Positions 28,317-43,065 of a DNA stretch of 64,000 bases are shown here, in pieces. The position numbers and the translations under genes were made by a program. Location of the stretch: positions 2,666,001 through 2,730,000 of the forward strand of contig OY987232.1 in NCBI GenBank assembly GCA_963920705.1. The letters are read 5' to 3'. Numbering within the stretch: the first letter of the stretch is position 1; the number at the start of each line of letters is the position of its first letter. This DNA is from Odiellus spinosus. Lineage: Eukaryota > Arthropoda > Arachnida > Opiliones > Phalangiidae. The notes under the pieces were generated by a model, which saw only the letters and a program-made list of their open reading frames with translations, had not been told where the DNA came from and made no database searches.

Positions 28317-30904
28317 GAAAATTTGTGAATCTATACTTGGAAAATTTGTGAATCTATACTTGGAAAATTTGTGAATCTATACTTGGAAAATTTTGAATCT
28401 ATACTTGGAAAATTTGTGAATCTATAGTTGGGAAATTTATGAATCTATACTAGGAAAATTTGTGAATCTATACTTGGGAAATTTGTGGATCTATACATGG
28501 AAAATTTGCGGATCTATACTTGGGAAATTTGTGGATCTATACTTGGGAAATTTGTGGATCTATACTTGGGAAATTTTGTGGATCTATACTTGGGAAATTT
28601 GTGGATCTGTACTTGGGAAATTTGTGGATCTCTACTTGGAAAATTTGTGAATCTATACTTGGGAAATTTGTGAATCTATACTTGGGGAATTTGTGAATCT
28701 ATACTTGGAAAATTTGTGAATCTATACTTTTAAAATTTGTGAATCTATACTTATGAAATTTGTGAATCTATACTTGGAAAATTTTGAATCTATACTTGGA
28801 AAATTTGTGAATCTATACTTGGGAAATTTGTGAATTTATACTTGGGAAATTTGTGAATCTATACTAGGAAAATTTGTGAATCTATACTTGGGAAATTTGT
28901 GAATCTATACTTGAGAAATTTGTGAATCTATACTTGGGAAATTTGTGAATCTATACTTGAGAAATCTGTGAATCTATACTTGGGAAATTTGTGAATCTAT
29001 ACTTGGGAAATTTGTGGATCTATACTTGGAAAATTTGTGGATCTATACTTGGAAAATTTGTGAATCTATACTTGGGAAATTTGTGGATCTATACTTGGGA
29101 AATTTTGTGGATCTATACTTGGGAAATTTGTGGATCTATACTTGGGAAATTTTTGGATCTCTACTTGGAAAATTTGTGAATCTATACTTGGAAAATTTGT
29201 GAATCTATCCTTATGAAATTTGTGAATCTATACTTGGGAAATTTGTGAGTCTATACTTGGGAAATTTGTGGATCTATACTTGGAAAATTAGTGGACCTAT
29301 ACTTGGGAAATTTGTGAGTCTATACTTGGGAAATTTGTGAATCTATCCTTATGAAATTTGTGAATCTATCCTTATGAAATTTGTGAATCTATACTTGGGA
29401 AATTTTGAATCTATACTTGGAAAATTTGTGAATCTATACTTGGGAAATTTGTGAATTTATACTTGGGAAATTTGTGAATCTATACTAGGAAAATTTGTGA
29501 ATCTATACTTGGAAAATTTGTGAATCTATACTTGGGAAATTTGTGAATCTATACTTGGGAAATTTGTGAATCTATACTTGAGAAATTTGTGAATCTATAC
29601 TTGGGAAATTTGTGAATCTATACTTGAGAAATCTGTGAATCTATACTTGGGAAATTTGTGAATCTATACTTGGGAAATTTGTGGATCTATACTTGGGAAA
29701 TTTTGTGGATCTATACTTGGGAAATTTGTGGATCTATACTTGGGAAATTTTTGGATCTCTACTTGGAAAATTTGTGAATCTATACTTGGAAAATTTGTGG
29801 ATCTATCCTTATGAAATTTGTGAATCTATACTTGGGAAATTTGTGAGTCTATACTTGGGAAATTTGTGGATCTATACTTGGAAAATTAGTGGACCTATAC
29901 TTGGGAAATTTGTGAGTCTATACTTGGGAAATTTGTGAATCTATCCTTATGAAATTTGTGAATCTATCCTTATGAAATTTGTGAATCTATACTTGGGAAA
30001 TTTGTGAGTCTATACTTGAAAAATTTGTTGATCTATACTTGGAAAATTAGTGGATCTATATTTGGGAAATTTGTGAGTCTATACTTGGGAAATTTGTGGA
30101 TCTATACTTGGGAAATTTGTGGATCTATACTTGGGAAATTTGTGAATCTATACTTGAGAAATTTGTGAATCTATACTTGGGAAATTTGTGGATCTATACT
30201 TGGGAAATTTTGTGGATCTATACTTGGGAAATTTTGTGGATCTATACTTGGGAAATTTGTGGATCTATACTTGGGAAATTTTTGGATCTCTACTTGGAAA
30301 ATTTGTGAATCTATCCTTATGAAATTTGTGAATCTATACTTGGGAAATTTGTGAGTCTATACTTGGGAAATTTTTGGATCTATACTTGGGAAATTTGTGG
30401 ATCTATACTTGGGAAATTTGTGGATCTATACTTGGGAAATTTGTGGATCTATACTTAGGGAATTTGTGAATCTATACTTGGGAAATTTGTGAATCTATAC
30501 TTGGGAAATTTGTGAATTTATACTTGGGAAATTTGTGCATCTATACTTGGGAAATTTGTGGATCTATACTTGGGAAATTTGTGGATCTATACTTGGGAAA
30601 TTTGTGGATCTATACTTGGGAAATTTGTGGATTTATACTTAGGGAATTTGTGAATCTATACTTGGAAAATTTGTGAATCTATACTTGGAAAATTTTGAAT
30701 CTATACTTGGAAAATTTATGAATCTATACTAGGAGAATTTGTGAATCTATGCTTGGGAAATTTGTGGATCTATACTTGGGAAATTTGTGGATCTATACTT
30801 GGGAAATTTGTGGATCCATACTTGGGAAATTTGTGGATCCATACTTGGGAAATTTGTGGATCTCTACTTTTAAAATTTGTGAATCTATCCTTATGAAATT
30901 TGTG

Positions 30905-33068
30905 AATCTATACTTGGGAAATTTGTGAGTCTATACTTGGAAAATTTGTTAATCTATACTTGGGAAATTTGTGAATCTATATTTGGAAAATTTGTGAATC
31001 TATACTTAGGAAATTTGTGGATCTATACTTGGGAAATTTGTGGATCTATACTTGGGAAATTTGTGAATCTATACTTGGGAAATTTGTGGATCTCTACTTG
31101 GAAAATTTGTGAATCTATACTTTTAAAATTTGTGAATCTATCCTTATGAAATTTGTGAATCTATACATGGAAAATTTGTGAATCTATACTTGGGAAATTT
31201 GTGAATTTATACTTGGGAAATTTGTGAATCTATACTAGGAAAATTTGTGAATCTATACTTGGAAAATTTGTGAATCTATACTTGGGAAATTTGTGAATCT
31301 ATACTTGGGAAATTTGTGAATCTATACTTGAGAAATCTGTGAATCTATACTTGGGAAATTTGTGAATCTATACTTGGGAAATTTGTGGATCTATACTTGG
31401 AAAATTTGTGGATCTATACTTGGAAAATTTGTGAATCTATACTTGGAAAATTTGTGGATCTATACTTGGAAAATTTGTGAATCTATACTTGGGAAATTTG
31501 TGGATCTATACTTGGGAAATTTGTGGATCTATACTTGGGAAATTTTGTGGATCTATACTTGGGAAATTTGTGGATCTATACTTGGGAAATTTTTGGATCT
31601 CTACTTGGAAAATTTGTGAATCTATACTTGGAAAATTTGTGAATCTATCCTTATGAAATTTGTGAATCTATACTTGGGAAATTTGTGAGTCTATACTTAG
31701 GGAAATTTGTGGATCTATACTTGGAAAATTAGTGGACCTATACTTTTGAAATTTGTGAGTCTATACTTGGGAAATTTGTGAATCTATCCTTATGAAATTT
31801 GTGAATCTATACTTGGGAAATTTTTGGATCTCTACTTGGAAAATTTGTGAATCTATACTTGGAAAATTTGTGAATCTATCCTTATGAAATTTGTGAATCT
31901 ATACTTGGGAAATTTGTGAGTCTATACTTGAAAAATTTGTGGATCTATACTTGGAAAATTAGTGGATCTATACTTGGGAAATTTATGAGTCTATACTTGG
32001 GAAATTTGTTAATCTATACTTGGGAAATTTGTGAATCTATATTTGGAAAATTTGTGAATCTATACTTAGGAAATTTGTGGATCTATACTTGGGAAATTTG
32101 TGGATCTATACTTGGGAAATTTTTGAATCTATACTTGGGAAATTTGTGGATCTCTACTTGGAAAATTTGTGAATCTATACTTTTAAAATTTGTGAATCTA
32201 TCCTTATGAAATTTGTGAATCTATACATGGAAAATTTGTGAATCTATACTTGGGAAATTTGTGAATTTATACTTGGGAAATTTGTGAATCTATACTAGGA
32301 AAATTTGTGAATCTATACTTGGAAAATTTGTGAATCTATACTTGGGAAATTTGTGAATCTATACTTGGGAAATTTGTGAATCTATACTTGAGAAATCTGT
32401 GAATCTATACTTGGGAAATTTGTGAATCTATACTTGGGAAATTTGTGGATCTATACTTGGAAAATTTGTGGATCTATACTTGGAAAATTTGTGAATCTAT
32501 ACTTGGAAAATTTGTGGATCTATACTTGGAAAATTTGTGAATCTATACTTGGGAAATTTGTGGATCTATACTTGGGAAATTTGTGGATCTATACTTGGGA
32601 AATTTTGTGGATCTATACTTGGGAAATTTGTGGATCTATACTTGGGAAATTTTTGGATCTCTACTTGGAAAATTTGTGAATCTATACTTGGAAAATTTGT
32701 GAATCTATCCTTATGAAATTTGTGAATCTATACTTGGGAAATTTGTGAGTCTATACTTAGGGAAATTTGTGGATCTATACTTGGAAAATTAGTGGACCTA
32801 TACTTTTGAAATTTGTGAGTCTATACTTGGGAAATTTGTGAATCTATCCTTATGAAATTTGTGAATCTATACTTGGGAAATTTTTGGATCTCTACTTGGA
32901 AAATTTGTGAATCTATACTTGGAAAATTTGTGAATCTATCCTTATGAAATTTGTGAATCTATACTTGGGAAATTTGTGAGTCTATACTTGAAAAATTTGT
33001 GGATCTATACTTGGAAAATTAGTGGATCTATACTTGGGAAATTTATGAGTCTATACTTGGGAAATTTG
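30905..33068 (+). repeat. 1,060-bp tandem higher-order repeat (2 copies)
   Basis: Offset of exactly 1,060 bp (46 monomers plus 2 bp): 30,961 to 32,021, TCCTTATGAA at 31,141 to 32,201, and 31,362 to 32,422. Shared rare variants include CTATACATGG, ACCTATACTTTTGAAA and CTTAGGGAAA. Related copies of the same module occur again near 38,515-39,900 and 40,000-40,750. Confidence 0.82.
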
Positions 33069-33399
33069 TGGATCTATACTTGGGAAATTTGTGAATCTAT
33101 ACTTGAGAAATTTGTGAATCTATACTTGGGAAATTTGTGGATCTATACTTGGGAAATTTGTGGATCTATACTTGGGAAATTTGTGGATCTATACTTGGGA
33201 AATTTTGTGGATCTAAACTTGGGAAATTTGTGGATCTATACTTGGGAAATTTTTGGATCTCTACTTGGAAAATTTGTGAATCTATACTTGGAAAATTTGT
33301 GAATCTATCCTTATGAAATTTGTGAATCTATACTTGGGAAATTTGTGAGTCTATACTTGGGAAATTTGTGGATCTCTACTTGGAAAATTTGTGAATCTA

Positions 33400-36300
33400 T
33401 ACTTTTAAAATTTGTGAATCTATCCTTATGAAATTTGTGAATCTATACTTGGAAAATTTTGAATCTATACTTGGAAAATTTGTGAATCTATACTTGGGAA
33501 ATTTGTGAATTTATACTTGGGAAATTTGTGAATCTATACTAGGAAAATTTGTGAATCTATACTTGGAAAATTTGTGAATCTATACTTGGGAAATTTGTGA
33601 ATCTATACTTGGGAAATTTGTGAATCTATACTTGAGAAATTTGTGAATCTATACTTGGGAAATTTGTGAATCTATACTTGAGAAATCTGTGAATCTATAC
33701 TTGGGAAATTTGTGAATCTATACTTGGGAAATTTGTGAATCTATACTTGGGAAATTTGTGAATCTATACTTGAGAAATTTGTGAATCTATACTTGGGAAA
33801 TTTGTGAATCTATACTTGAGAAATCTGTGAATCTATACTTGGGAAATTTGTGAATCTATACTTGGGAAATTTTGTGAATTTATACTTGGGAAATTTGTGC
33901 ATCTATACTTGGGAAATTTGTGGATCTTTACTTGGGAAATTTGTGAATCTATACTTGGAAAATTTGTGAATCTATCCTTATGAAATTTGTGAATCTATAC
34001 TTGGGAAATTTGTGAGTCTATACTTGGAAAATTTGTGAATCTATATTTGGGAAATTTGTGAATCTATACTTGGGAAATTTGTGAATCTATACTTGGGAAA
34101 TTTGTGGATCTATACTTGGGAAATTTGTGAATCTATACTTGGGAAATTTGTGAATTTATACTTGGGAAATTTGTGCATCTATACTTGGGAAATTTGTGGA
34201 TCTATACTTGGCAGATTTGTGTATCTATACTTGGAAAATTTGTGAATCTATACTTGGAAAATTTTGAATCTATACTTGGAAAATTTTGAATCTATACTTG
34301 GAAAATTTGTGAATCTATACTTGGGAAATTTGTGAATCTATACTTGGGAAATTTGTGAATCTATACTTGGGAAATTTGTGGATCTATACTTGGGAAATTT
34401 GTGGATCTATACTTGGGAAATTTGTGAATCTATACTTGGGAAATTTGTGAATCTATACTTGGGAAATTTGTGAATCTATACTTGGAAAATTTTGAATCTA
34501 TACTTGGAAAATTTTGAATCTATACTTGGAAAATTTGTGAATCTATACTTGGGAAATTTGTGAATCTATACTTGGGAAATTGGTGAATCTATACTTGGGA
34601 AATTGGTGAATCTATACTTGGGAAATTTGTGGATCTCTACTTGGAAAATTTGTGAATCTATACTTTTAAAATTTGTGAATCTATCCTTATGAAATTTGTG
34701 AATCTATCCTTATGAAATTTGTGAATCTATACTTGGAAAATTTTGAATGTATACTTGGAAAATTTGTGAATCTATACTTGGAAAATTTGTGAATCTATAC
34801 TTGGGAAATTTGTGAATCTATACTTGGGAAATTTGTGAATCTATACTTGGGAAATTTGTGGATCTCTACTTGGAAAATTTGTGAATCTATACTTTTAAAA
34901 TTTGTGAATCTATCCTTATGAAATTTGTGAATCTATACTTGGAAAATTTTGAATCTATACTTGGAAAATTTGTGAATCTATACTTGGGAAATTTGTGAAT
35001 TTATACTTGGGAAATTTGTGAATCTATACTAGGAAAATTTGTGAATCTATACTTGGAAAATTTGTGAATCTATACTTGGAAAATTTGTGAATCTATACTT
35101 GGAAATTTGTGAATCTATACTTGAGAAATTTGTGAATCTATACTTGGGAAATTTGTGAATCTATACTTGAGAAATCTGTGAATCTATACTTGGGAAATTT
35201 GTGTATCTATACTTGGGAAATTTGTGAATCTATACTTGGGAAATTTGTGAATCTATACTTGAGAAATTTGTGAATCTATACTTGGGAAATTTGTGAATCT
35301 ATACTTGAGAAATCTGTGAATCTATACTTGGGAAATTTGTGAATCTATTCTTGGGAAATTTGTGGATCTATACTTGGAAAATATGTGGATCTATACTTGG
35401 AAAATTTGTGAATCTATACTTGGGAAATTTGTGGATCTATACTTGGGAAATTTGTGGATCTATACTTGGGAAATTTGTGGATCTATACTTGGGAAATTTT
35501 GTGGATCTATACTTGGGAAATTTGTGGATCTATACTTGGGAAATTTTTGGATCTCTACTTGGAAAATTTGTGAATCTATACTTGGAAAATTTGTGTATCT
35601 ATCCTTATGAAATTTGTGAATCTATATTTGGGAAATTTGTGAGTCTATACTTAGGGAAATTTGTGGATCTATACTTGGAAAATTAGTGGATCTATACTTG
35701 GGAAATTTGTGAGTCTATACTTGGGAAATTTGTGAATCTATCCTTATGAAATTTGTGAATCTATACTTGGGAAATTTTTGGATCTCTACTTGGAAAATTT
35801 GTGAATCTATACTTGGAAAATTTGTGAATCTATCCTTATGAAATTTGTGAATCTATACTTGGGAAATTTGTGGATCTATACTTGGGAAATTTGTGGATTT
35901 ATACTTAGGGAATTTGTGAATCTATACTTGGAAAATTTGTGAATCTATACTTGGAAAATTTGTGAATCTATACTTGGAAAATTTGTGAATCTATACTTGG
36001 AAAATTTTGAATCTATACTTGGAAAATTTGTGAATCTATAGTTGGGAAATTTATGAATCTATACTAGGAAAATTTGTGAATCTATACTTGGGAAATTTGT
36101 GGATCTATACATGGAAAATTTGCGGATCTATACTTGGGAAATTTGTGGATCTATACTTGGGAAATTTGTGGATCTGTACTTGGGAAATTTGTGGATCTCT
36201 ACTTGGAAAATTTGTGAATCTATACTTGGGAAATTTGTGAATCTATACTTGGGGAATTTGTGAATCTATATTTGGGAAATTTGTGAGTCTATACTTAGGG

Positions 36301-38080
36301 AAATTTGTGGATCTATACTTGGAAAATTAGTGGATCTATACTTGGGAAATTTGTGAGTCTATACTTGGGAAATTTGTGAATCTATCCTTATGAAATTTGT
36401 GAATCTATACTTGGGAAATTTTTGGATCTCTACTTGGAAAATTTGTGAATCTATACTTGGAAAATTTGTGAATCTATCCTTATGAAATTTGTGAATCTAT
36501 ACTTGGGAAATTTGTGAGTCTATACTTGGGAAATTTGTGGATCTATACTTGGAAAATTAGTGGATCTATACTTGGGAAATTTGTGGATCTATACTTGGGA
36601 AATTTGTGGATTTATACTTAGGGAATTTGTGAATCTATACTTGGAAAATTTGTGAATCTATACTTGGAAAATTTGTGAATCTATACTTGGAAAATTTTGA
36701 ATCTATACTTGGAAAATTTGTGAATCTATAGTTGGGAAATTTATGAATCTATACTAGGAAAATTTGTGAATCTATACTTGGGAAATTTGTGGATCTATAC
36801 ATGGAAAATTTGCGGATCTATACTTGGGAAATTTGTGGATCTATACTTGGGAAATTTGTGGATCTATACTTGGGAAATTTTGTGGATCTATACTTGGGAA
36901 ATTTGTGGATCTGTACTTGGGAAATTTGTGGATCTCTACTTGGAAAATTTGTGAATCTATACTTGGGAAATTTGTGAATCTATACTTGGGGAATTTGTGA
37001 ATCTATACTTGGGAAATTTGTGAATCTATACTTGGAAAATTTTGAATCTATACTTGGAAAATTTTGAATCTATACTTGGAAAATTTGTGAATCTATACTT
37101 GGGAAATTTGTGAATCTATACTTGGGAAATTTGTGAATCTATACTTGGGAAATTTGTGGATCTCTACTTGGAAAATTTGTGAATCTATACTTTTAAAATT
37201 TGTGAATCTATCCTTATGAAATTTGTGAATCTATACTTGGAAAATTTGTGAATTTATACTTGGGAAATTTGTGAATCTATACTAGGAAAATTTGTGAATC
37301 TATACTTGGAAAATTTGTGAATCTATACTTGGGAAATTTGTGAATCTATACTTGGGAAATTTGTGAATCTATACTTGAGAAATTTGTGAATCTATACTTG
37401 GGAAATTTGTGAATCTATACTTGAGAAATCTGTGAATCTATACTTGGGAAATTTGTGAATCTATACTTGGGAAATTTTTGGATCTCTACTTGGAAAATTT
37501 GTGAATCTATACTTGGAAAATTTGTGAATCTATCCTTATGAAATTTGTGAATCTATACTTGGGAAATTTGTGAGTCTATAATTGGGAAATTTGTGGATCT
37601 ATACTTGGAAAATTAGTGGACCTATACTTGGGAAATTTGTGAGTCTATACTTGGGAAATTTGTGAATCTATCCTTATGAAATTTGTGAATCTATCCTTAT
37701 GAAATTTGTGAATCTATACTTGGGAAATTTGTGAGTCTATACTTGAAAAATTTGTTGATCTATACTTGGAAAATTAGTGGATCTATACTTGGGAAATTTG
37801 TGAGTCTATACTTGGGAAATTTGTGGATCTATACTTGGGAAATTTGTGGATCTATACTTGGGAAATTTGTGAATCTATACTTGAGAAATTTGTGAATCTA
37901 TACTTGGGAAATTTGTGGATCTATACTTGGGAAATTTGTGGATCTATACTTGGGAAATTTTGTGGATCTATACTTGGGAAATTTGTGGATCTATACTTGG
38001 GAAATTTTTGGATCTCTACTTGGAAAATTTGTGAATCTATCCTTAGGGAATTTGTGAATCTATACTTGGGGAATTTGTGA
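33400..38080 (+). repeat. dispersed copy of the 25-30 kb region
   Basis: The variant order here recapitulates about 25.1-30.3 kb. The offset is 8,463 bp at 25,406 to 33,869 and 25,749 to 34,212, and 8,304 bp at 28,462 to 36,766. It is about 7.7 kb at 30,096 to 37,823, where local monomer gains and losses have accumulated. It is a large, older duplication now separated by the 1,060-bp block. Confidence 0.65.
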
Positions 38081-41000
38081 ATCTATACTTGGGAAATTTG
38101 TGAATCTATACTTGGGAAATTTGTGAATTTATACTTGGGAAATTTGTGCATCTATACTTGGGAAATTTGTGAATCTATACTTGGGAAATTTGTGGATCTA
38201 TACTTGGGAAATTTGTGGATCTATACTTGGGAAATTTGTGGATTTATACTTAGGGAATTTGTGAATCTATACTTGGAAAATTTGTGAATCTATAGTTGGG
38301 AAATTTATGAATCTATACTAGGAGAATTTGTGAATCTATGCTTGGGAAATTTGTGGATCTATACTTGGGAAATTTGTGGATCTATACTTGGGAAGTTTTG
38401 TGGATCTATACTTGGGAAATTTGTGGATCTATACTTGGGAAATTTGTGGATCTCTACATTTAAAATTTGTGAATCTATCCTTATGAAATTTGTGAATCTA
38501 TACTTGGGAAATTTGTGAGTCTATACTTGGGAAATTTGTTAATCTATACTTGGGAAATTTGTGAATCTATATTTGGAAAATTTGTGAATCTATACTTAGG
38601 AAATTTGTGGATCTATACTTGGGAAATTTGTGGATCTATACTTGGGAAATTTGTGAATCTATACTTGGGAAATTTGTGGATCTCTACTTTGAAAATTTGT
38701 GAATCTATACTTTTAAAATTTGTGAATCTATCCTTATGAAATTTGTGAATCTATACATGGAAAATTTTGAATCTATACTTGGAAAATTTGTGAATCTATA
38801 CTTGGGAAATTTGTGAATTTATACTTGGGAAATTTGTGAATCTATACTAGGAAAATTTGTGAATCTATACTTGGAAAATTTGTGAATCTATACTTGGGAA
38901 ATTTGTGAATCTATACTTGGGAAATTTGTGAATCTATACTTGAGAAATCTGTGAATCTATACTTGGGAAATTTGTGAATCTATACTTGGGAAATTTGTGG
39001 ATCTATACTTGGAAAATTTGTGGATCTATACTTGGAAAATTTGTGAATCTATACTTGGAAAATTTGTGGATCTATACTTGGAAAATTTGTGAATCTATAC
39101 TTGGGAAATTTGTGGATCTATACTTGGGAAATTTGTGGATCTATACTTGGGAAATTTTGTGGATCTATACTTGGGAAATTTGTGGATCTATACTTGGGAA
39201 ATTTTTGGATCTCTACTTGGAAAATTTGTGAATCTATACTTGGAAAATTTGTGAATCTATCCTTATGAAATTTGTGAATCTATACTTGGGAAATTTGTGA
39301 GTCTATACTTAGGGAAATTTGTGGATCTATACTTGGAAAATTAGTGGACCTATACTTTTGAAATTTGTGAGTCTATACTTGGGAAATTTGTAAATCTATC
39401 CTTATGAAATTTGTGAATCTATACTTGGGAAATTTTTGGATCTCTACTTGGAAAATTTGTGAATCTATACTTGGAAAATTTGTGAATCTATCCTTATGAA
39501 ATTTGTGAATCTATACTTGGGAAATTTGTGAGTCTATACTTGAAAAATTTGTGGATCTATACTTGGAAAATTAGTGGATCTATACTTGGGAAATTTATGA
39601 GTCTATACTTGGGAAATTTGTGGATCTATACTTGGGAAATTTGTGAATCTATACTTGATAAATTTGTGAATCTATACTTGGGAAATTTGTGGATCTATAC
39701 TTGGGAAATTTGTGGATCTATACTTGGGAAATTTGTGGATCTATACTTGGGAAATTTTGTGGATCTATACTTGGGAAATTTGTGGATCTATACTTGGGAA
39801 ATTTGTGGATCTATACTTGGGAAATTTTTGGATCTCTACTTGGAAAATTTGTGAATCTATACTTGGAAAATTTGTGAATCTATCCTTATGAAATTTGTGA
39901 ATCTATACTTGGGAAATTTGTGAGTCTATACTTGGGAAATTTTTGGATCTATACTTGGGAAATTTGTGGATCTATACTTGGGAAATCTGTGAATCTATAC
40001 TTGGGAAATTTGTGAATCTATACTTGGGAAATTTGTGGATCTATACTTGGAAAATTTGTGGATCTATACTTGGAAAATTTGTGAATCTATACTTGGAAAA
40101 TTTGTGGATCTATACTTGGAAAATTTGTGAATCTATACTTGGGAAATTTGTGGATCTATACTTGGGAAATTTGTGGATCTATACTTGGGAAATTTTGTGG
40201 ATCTATACTTGGGAAATTTGTGGATCTATACTTGGGAAATTTTTGGATCTCTACTTGGAAAATTTGTGAATCTATACTTGGAAAATTTGTGAATCTATCC
40301 TTATGAAATTTGTGAATCTATACTTGGGAAATTTGTGAGTCTATACTTAGGGAAATTTGTGGATCTATACTTGGAAAATTAGTGGACCTATACTTTTGAA
40401 ATTTGTGAGTCTATACTTGGGAAATTTGTGAATCTATCCTTATGAAATTTGTGAATCTATACTTGGGAAATTTTTGGATCTCTACTTGGAAAATTTGTGA
40501 ATCTATACTTGGAAAATTTGTGAATCTATCCTTATGAAATTTGTGAATCTATACTTGGGAAATTTGTGAGTCTATACTTGAAAAATTTGTGGATCTATAC
40601 TTGGGAAATTTGTGGATCTATACTTGGGAAATTTGTGGATCTATACTTGGGAAATTTTGTGGATCTATACTTGGGAAATTTGTGGATCTATACTTGGGAA
40701 ATTTTTGGATCTCTACTTGGAAAATTTGTGAATCTATACTTGGAAAATTTGTGAATCTATCCTTATGAAATTTGTGAATCTATACTTGGGAAATTTGTGA
40801 GTCTATACTTGGGAAATTTTTGGATCTATACTTGGGAAATTTGTGGATCTATACTTGGGAAATTTGTGGATCTATACTTGGGAAATTTGTGGATCTATAC
40901 TTAGGGAATTTGTGAATCTATACTTGGGGAATTTGTGAATCTATACTTGGGAAATTTGTGAATCTATACTTGGGAAATTTGAATTTATACTTGGGAAATT

Positions 41001-43065
41001 TGTGGATCTATACTTGGGAAATTTGTGGATCTATACTTGGGAAATTTGTGGATTTATACTTAGAGAATTTGTGAATCTATACTTGGAAAATTTGTGAATC
41101 TATACTTGGAAAATTTGTGAATCTATACTTGGAAAATTTGTTAATATATACTAGGAAAATTTGTGAATCTATACTTGGAAAATTTTGAATCTATACTTGG
41201 AAAATTTGTGAATCTATAGTTGGGAAATTTATGAATCTATACTAGGAGAATTTGTGAATCTATGCTTGGGAAATTTGTGGATCTATACTTGGGAAATTTG
41301 TGGATCTATACTTGGGAAATTTGTGGATCTATACTTGGGAAATTTGTGTATCTATACTTGGGAAATTTGTGGATCTCTACTTGGAAAATTTGTGAATCTA
41401 TACTTGGAAAATTTGTGAATCTATACTTGGGAAATTTGTGAATCTATACTTGGGAAATTTTTTAATTTATACTTGGGAAATTTGTGCATCTATCCTTATG
41501 AAATTTGTGAATCTATACTTGGGAAATTTATGAGTCTATACTTGGTAAATTTGTGAATCTATACTTGGGAAATTTGTGAATCTATATTTGGAAAATTTGT
41601 GAATCTATATTTGGGAAATTTGTGAATCTATACTTGGGAAATTTGTGAATCTATACTTGGGAAATTTGTGGATCTATACTTCGGAAATTTGTGGATCTAT
41701 ACTTGGGAAATTTGTGAATCTATACTTGGGGAATTTGTGAATCTATACTTGGGAAATTTTTGAATTTATACTTGGGAAATTTGTGCATCTATACTTGGGA
41801 AATTTGTGGATCTATACTTGGGAAATTTGTGGATCTATACTTGGGAAATTTGTGTATCTCTACTTGGGAAATTTGTGGATCTATACTTGGGAAATTTGTG
41901 GATTTATACTTATGGAATTTGTGAATCTATACTTGGAAAATTTGTGAATCTATACTAGGAAAATTTGTGAATCTATACTTGGAAAATTTGTGAATCTATA
42001 CTTGGGAAATTTGTGAATCTATACTTGGGATATTTGTGAATCTATACTTGGGAAATTTGTCGATCTATATTTGGGAAATTTGTGGATCTATACTTGGGAA
42101 ATTTGTTCATCTATACTTGGGAAATATGTGGATCTATACTTAGGGAATTTGTGAATCTATACTTGGGAAATTTGTGGATCTATACTTAGGGAATTTGTGA
42201 ATCTATACTTGGGGAATTTGTGAATCTATACTTGGGGAATTTGTGAATCTATACTTGGGAAATTTGTGAATCTATACTTGGGAAATTTGTGAATCTATAC
42301 TTGGGAAATTTGTGAATTTATACTTGGGAAATTTGTGCATCTATACTTGGGAAATTTGTGGATCTATACTTGGGAAATTTGTGTTTCTATACTTGGGAAA
42401 TTTGTGGATCTATACTTGGGAAATTTGTGGATCTCTACTTGGAAAATTTGTGAATCTATAGTTGGAAAATTTGTGAATCTATACTTGGGAAATTTATGAG
42501 TCTATACTTGGTAAATTTGTGAATCTATACTTGGGAAATTTGTGAATCTATATTTGGAAAATTTGTGAATCTATATTTAGGAAATTTGTGAATCTATACT
42601 TGGGAAATTTGTGGATCTATACTTGGGAAATTTGTGGATCTATACTTGGGAAATTTGTGGATCCATACTTAGGGAATATGTGAATCTATACTTGGGAAAT
42701 TTGTGAATCTATACTTGGGAAATTTTTGAATTTATACTTGGGAAATTTGTGCATCTATACTTGGGAAATTTGTGGATCTATACTTGGGAAATTTGTAGAT
42801 TTAGACTTGGGAAATTTGTGGATTTATACTTAGGGAATTTGTGAATCTATACTTGGAAAATTTGTGAATCTATACTTGGAAAATTTGTGAATCTATACTT
42901 GGAAAATTTGTGAGTCTATACTTGGAAAATTTGTGAATCTATACTTGGAAAATGTGTGAATATATACTAGGAAAATTTTTGAATCTCTACTTGGAAAATT
43001 TGTGAATCTATACTTGGGAAATTTGTGAATCTATACTTGGGAAATTTGTGAATCAATACTTGGGA

